Made by a program: the position numbers and the translations under genes | Notes under the pieces: generated by a model | The model's database searches: none | Seen by the model: only the letters and a program-made list of their open reading frames with translations | What the model was told of the DNA's origin: nothing | Source: Antitrichia curtipendula | Lineage: Eukaryota > Streptophyta > Bryopsida > Hypnales > Leucodontaceae | Direction of reading: 5' to 3' | Assembly: GCA_951230915.1 (NCBI GenBank) | Contig: OX579635.1 | Location: 30,814,001 to 30,878,000 of the forward strand | Length of the DNA: 64,000 bases | Part shown: positions 60,242-64,000 of the stretch, in pieces | Layout: every line of letters begins with the position of its first letter | Position numbering within the stretch: the stretch's first letter is position 1

Positions 60242-62415
60242 ATGCCTCGACCACGTGATAGTGTCCCGAAGCGGAAGGTGCACTCGACCCCAAGTCCGTC
60301 GATTGAAGACGCAGCGCCACCCTCCCAGGTAATGCGCATGCGGGCCAAAGGAGAGCGGCGGTCGAGGGCACGTGAATATCCTGCCTGTTGAGCAACGGTG
60401 AAGGAAAAGGACCCTGCACGACAATCACCACCACCAAAAAAACAAATTAAGGTAATGTTTGTGGCCTCAGATACAGAGGAGGAGGAGGGACAGGAGGAGG
60501 AGGCGCAAGACGGTGAGCACAACGTAGGGTTGGATTTAGGGTTTAGGATTTAGGGTTCGGTCTTGTCCTGAGCAATGTCACCTTCGGCGTCCCGAACAAC
60601 AAGGTTCACTGACTACAACAGGACATCACTTGTGGGACGTGGCTAGTGCAAGTCAGAATTCTTTATGTACGTGGTGCATGTTGTCTTAACGGATGCGCTG
60701 ACGTTGCTTGTGTAGTCAAGGTCATCCAACACAGTCTAAAGGCAATGACTCTGAGGGCAGCACGGAGGAAGCTATAGAAGCATTGCAGGGGCCCCAAAAA
60801 TGTGTAAAAGTGCCCCGAGCTGTTATGAGGAAGCTTGTGGAAGTCGACGGTCAGGGCCAGCCCTTTGGGTCTATGAAGGACTCTTTTGCGGACGATGTCA
60901 AGAAGTACGCAAAGAACTTGGATCCAACAGCGGGTTGGGAAGGTCAACCATGGAGCTACATACGAACTCTATTTGAACGCCTATATATGGATACTAACGC
61001 ACATCCTCTTCTTGCATTGTACTTTGTTTTATATCGTTGAATTTATTGTCACATACAACAAATTTTGTTTCGAAGAACGTTGCAGACGACGTCCAACAAC
61101 ACAACCTCGCATCACCGACACCAAACTTGATGGATCCCGTGCGCTGCACAGCTGCAACAACCAGGATGTCCTCACTTCATGTACTTTGTGATAGCCAATG
61201 CCTCTCCAATTCCACTTAAATTCTTCACTTGTTGTCGTGCTTCTAAATGATGCACATACGGACACTGATGGAAGTGTTCATATTTCACAGATTGGGAGAT
61301 TGTCGGAGACTCAGACCGAGTGAGTGAGAGGTTTCTCCAACCAATAATAACAAAGGTCCTCATCACCACTAGGTTGAAGCTTAACAAGAGGATCGATGAA
61401 GGTAAGGCTAGATCCGTTGACAAAAATCCTAATCATTAGAAGATCGTCATCAGCGATCGCAAGACTGAGAGAGTGCAAAAGAGGTCTATGCACATGCGTT
61501 CTATTTGCAAAGGGAAGGGTTCCGTGATAGCACCAATGAGGGCCATAGAGCGAGAGGTGATTTCCCGACTAGTAAGTGATAGTGGTGCTTTATTTACCAT
61601 TCGTTTCTTCTGTGATGACAACATGATAATGCTATGTTGTGAGATGCAAGGAGTAGGTGTTTTTTGATATAAGCGTGACAGTCATATCACCTCGGATGTC
61701 ACCGGAAACATCATCGGAGACGTCTTTGTCTCCCAATGCAGATGTGAAGTGTGACCAGAACTCTACCCTCTGACATGGCGGTGTACAGAAGGTCCTCCTT
61801 GGTGGGCATTAGCATCTAAAGTTGACCTTGCATAGGTTCCCTCCACGCAACATTTAATATTACTTTTGTTGTTTTCTGCAGACCATTCTCAATAATCGTC
61901 TACCCTTCAACTTGGAGGTTGATGCAAAAGTGGCAAAGGAGTTCCAGTGCTTGCAAGAGGCCAAGCGGAAAGGGCCGCCAGACGATGCCCAAGATATAGA
62001 AGATGTGTGCACTTGTATGAGCGACTTAGAGGGAAGTGTAACAAGTCTTGGAGAGAGTAATGCAGCATCACAGAAGCGCTTGGAGGACATGGTACTTGAA
62101 CTTCTTCAAGGCAGTGGTTCCAAGCAAACAAATGTATTGGAGGATGCCCAAGAACCGTCTTCGTCCACCAAAGTTGTTGATACATCAGCAATAACATCAA
62201 ACACAACCAAAGCTTGGACTGCGGCGCATCAGGATTTCCTGCTTCCGATGCTCACCATGGTGCCTACTGTAGTTGTGCCGACAAATCCTGTGATTTCCAT
62301 TGCCGACTCCGCTGCCGGAAATGTCGTTCTTGACATTGCAAAGGAGAACAATCTCGTCACGGAGGACATTCCCAAAGACATTGTGGCGGAAGACGATGCA
62401 GTCATGCGAACTTGA
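60242..62415 (+). CDS. Second CACTA-encoded protein, En/Spm accessory (TnpA/Transposase_24-like)
   Basis: Divergent to the transposase. Exon 60242-60328 starts MPRPRDSVPKRKVHSTPSPS (nuclear-signal-like PKRK), followed by an acidic exon at 60452-60512. The block at about 60713-60990 holds VDGQGQPFGSMKDSFADDVK and LDPTAGWEGQPWSYIRTLFE, a pattern I know from plant En/Spm accessory proteins. The exon 61882-62415 begins TILNNRLPFNLEVDAKVAKE, then a coiled coil (CMSDLEGSVTSLGESNAASQ) and ends TGA-terminated after DDAVMRT. Joins between 60512 and 61882 do not keep phase cleanly, so it may be damaged or some exon edges are misread. It would bind the subterminal repeats and help transposition. Confidence 0.55.
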
Positions 62416-64000
62416 ATGCTCCGGATGTGGATGTTGATGCCCATGCTTCTGAATCGGAGGCCGAGACAGAAGAAAGGAATGTGTATGCAATGGTGTCCAA
62501 TAGTGGCCCCAATGTGCCTCCACATGACGTCACCAGCAAAAGTGAGCCCACGTCTATGCAACAAATGAGCACCATCCTAAACCACAGTCTTCCATTCTTT
62601 GTCGAGGACATTGTGTGAGACATCTCCATTGACATGCTGTCTATGTCACACGGGACATCTGCATGGTACTTCGTCTAGAAGGTGGTCCATGACATCCTCT
62701 TTTTGCATGAGATCTTATCTTGAAGTAATTGTGGGAATTTCCATTATGAATTTGCATATCAGGAGGACCTTCAAGTGCAAGGAGAGAGTTCAGGACGCAC
62801 AAGGCAGAATTTGAGGGCGTTCCTAGCAAAAAGTTGCCTAAGGTTCCAGCAAAGACTCCGCCTACCAAAGTGGTAGCACCAAGAGTATCGGATCTCCCTA
62901 AACCCCTGCAAGCCCCGACTAAGGTTAATTGCGTAGTCTATTCTGCATTGTTTGAATTGCTCCCTACAAAATGCATGGAATTGTGCTTTACAAATTGGGG
63001 ATGTGCATGTACAGCTAGGGCCTCTATTTTGAGTCTTCGCTGACTGAAGCTTTCATGGAATGTTGCAGGTGGAAAACATCAAGAAAGATGACGTTGGTCA
63101 AACAAAATGAAGGCTGTATGGTGACGTTGCTGACAACGTCACGAGAGACAAGATATGTTTTTCTTGACGTCAATAAAAGCGACCACGGTCGTAGGCAAAG
63201 ATGTAGCCACAATTGGGGCTTTCTTTCTTGGCTGAGTTGTAGAAACTCCTCGGGCAATGCATTGACAGGTATTAGTCAGCTGATAGTGTTCGGTTCCTTG
63301 CATGTTTTGTACTGAAGTGGACTATTTCTTGCAACAATGAGTACACGAAGAAAATATGTTATCGTAATGAAGCGTTTTTTTCATTAACTTCCTTAACAGA
63401 AGTTGATGTCTTCAATTAAAGTGTTTCTTTCACTATTTGAATTCAAGCTCCTGCATTCAAATTCTATGTTGTGAATGATGTATATGGCATTGTTCACAGA
63501 GTCTCGGATTCATGTTGTTGTACGTATTATAGAAATCCAGCTGCGTTAATAGTGTCACAATAGTGAACGTCATTCTTAGCGGTTCACCAGGTCCCCTCGT
63601 TAATGACATCACTTACAACGCTTGTTATCACATCATTGTAAACTACTCTTGTGTCCCTATATGTCGCGTGGGACATCCGCAGCCTTGAGAAACATTACCA
63701 TATTCAATGTCACTGATGACAAGCATGTCACTGGAGGAACACCTTTAAACACAGTACGTTGTCATGAATGATGTCGTCCACAACATGAACTTCACTAATC
63801 ACTACGCACCTCCTTCCGCAAAACATGTGGTCATCTACACAGACAACTAGAAAAACGCGTTGATGTCATTGCAAACGTCAACAAAGATGTCAACACAGAC
63901 GAAAAAAAATAACAAGCGCACTAGCATCCATGTCAGAAAATGCCACGTCAGATTTTTCGAGGGTCCATGTCATGTACCTCTTGGCAAACGGCTTGGATGA
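62416..64000. repeat. Subterminal repeat region of the CACTA element
   Basis: Dense in GACGTC, ACGTCA and GATGTCA words, for example near 62523, 63130-63150, 63566, 63720-63740 and 63862-63900. Open frames of up to 86 codons have no recognised motif. Confidence 0.55.

Larger units (their letters stand above)
53005..64000. mobile_element. Large CACTA (En/Spm) transposon, right end beyond the window
   Basis: It starts CACTATAAGAAAACCACG at 53005, after the trinucleotide AGT. A TNP2-like transposase (minus) and a second (+) gene follow. No TAGTG end with matching sequence is seen before 64000, and the last 500 bases are dense in its short repeats, so the right end is probably just outside. TGACGTCA-like words occur near both ends and between coding blocks. 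Confidence 0.85.

Noticed and set aside
59949..60522. Minus-strand open frames of 109-162 codons
   Set aside because: They overlap the (+) CACTA accessory gene exons and show no conserved motif; taken as shadows.

Overview
The window is nuclear DNA of a land plant, very AT-rich on the left and with richer islands at about 34-41 kb and 47-64 kb. Two observations point to a plant that makes swimming sperm (a bryophyte, lycophyte or fern, or possibly a cycad or Ginkgo). One is a central-pair axonemal protein gene of the SPEF2/CPC1 family. The other is a plant-type double B-box gene. I cannot name the species. No rRNA, tRNA or CRISPR was seen.

Layout. From about 0.7 to 30.6 kb (+) lies the 3' part of one huge gene, a SPEF2/CPC1-like sperm flagellar protein. 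It has about 30 small exons in long AT-rich introns. Splice sites and reading phases can be followed for most exons down to the stop codon at 30635-30637. A 200-N gap falls near its adenylate-kinase-like region. The introns hold many short mobile elements: a Stowaway-like element, a CACTA element with a perfect 3-bp target duplication, several elements bounded by TTAA, and two odd elements whose end sequence occurs three times. From 30.6 to 47 kb there are no host genes, only short inverted-repeat elements, a decayed hAT transposase (36.3-39.3 kb, minus), and an inserted 796-bp element with an 8-bp target duplication. There is also a foldback CACTA-type MITE split by a TTAA element, a 4 x 26 bp tandem array and a 388-bp tandem duplication.

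From 47 to 50.6 kb (+) is a complete five-exon double B-box gene of the BBX18/19 type. It has one GC-AG intron, a histidine tract, a C-terminal VP-type motif, and a decayed copy of the end of exon 4 that would act as a stop-bearing alternative exon. From 53,005 to the window end is one large CACTA (En/Spm) transposon. It has a broken TNP2-like transposase on the minus strand, a second divergent (+) gene resembling the plant En/Spm accessory protein, and many TGACGTCA-like short repeats in its ends and between its coding blocks.

The two host genes have no visible functional link. The main novelty is in the mobile elements. Five or more non-coding elements end in CCC/GGG and sit in TTAA. One of them interrupts a palindromic MITE, so the opposite arm of the palindrome shows the empty target site. 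All calls come from reading the sequence only; no database search was run.
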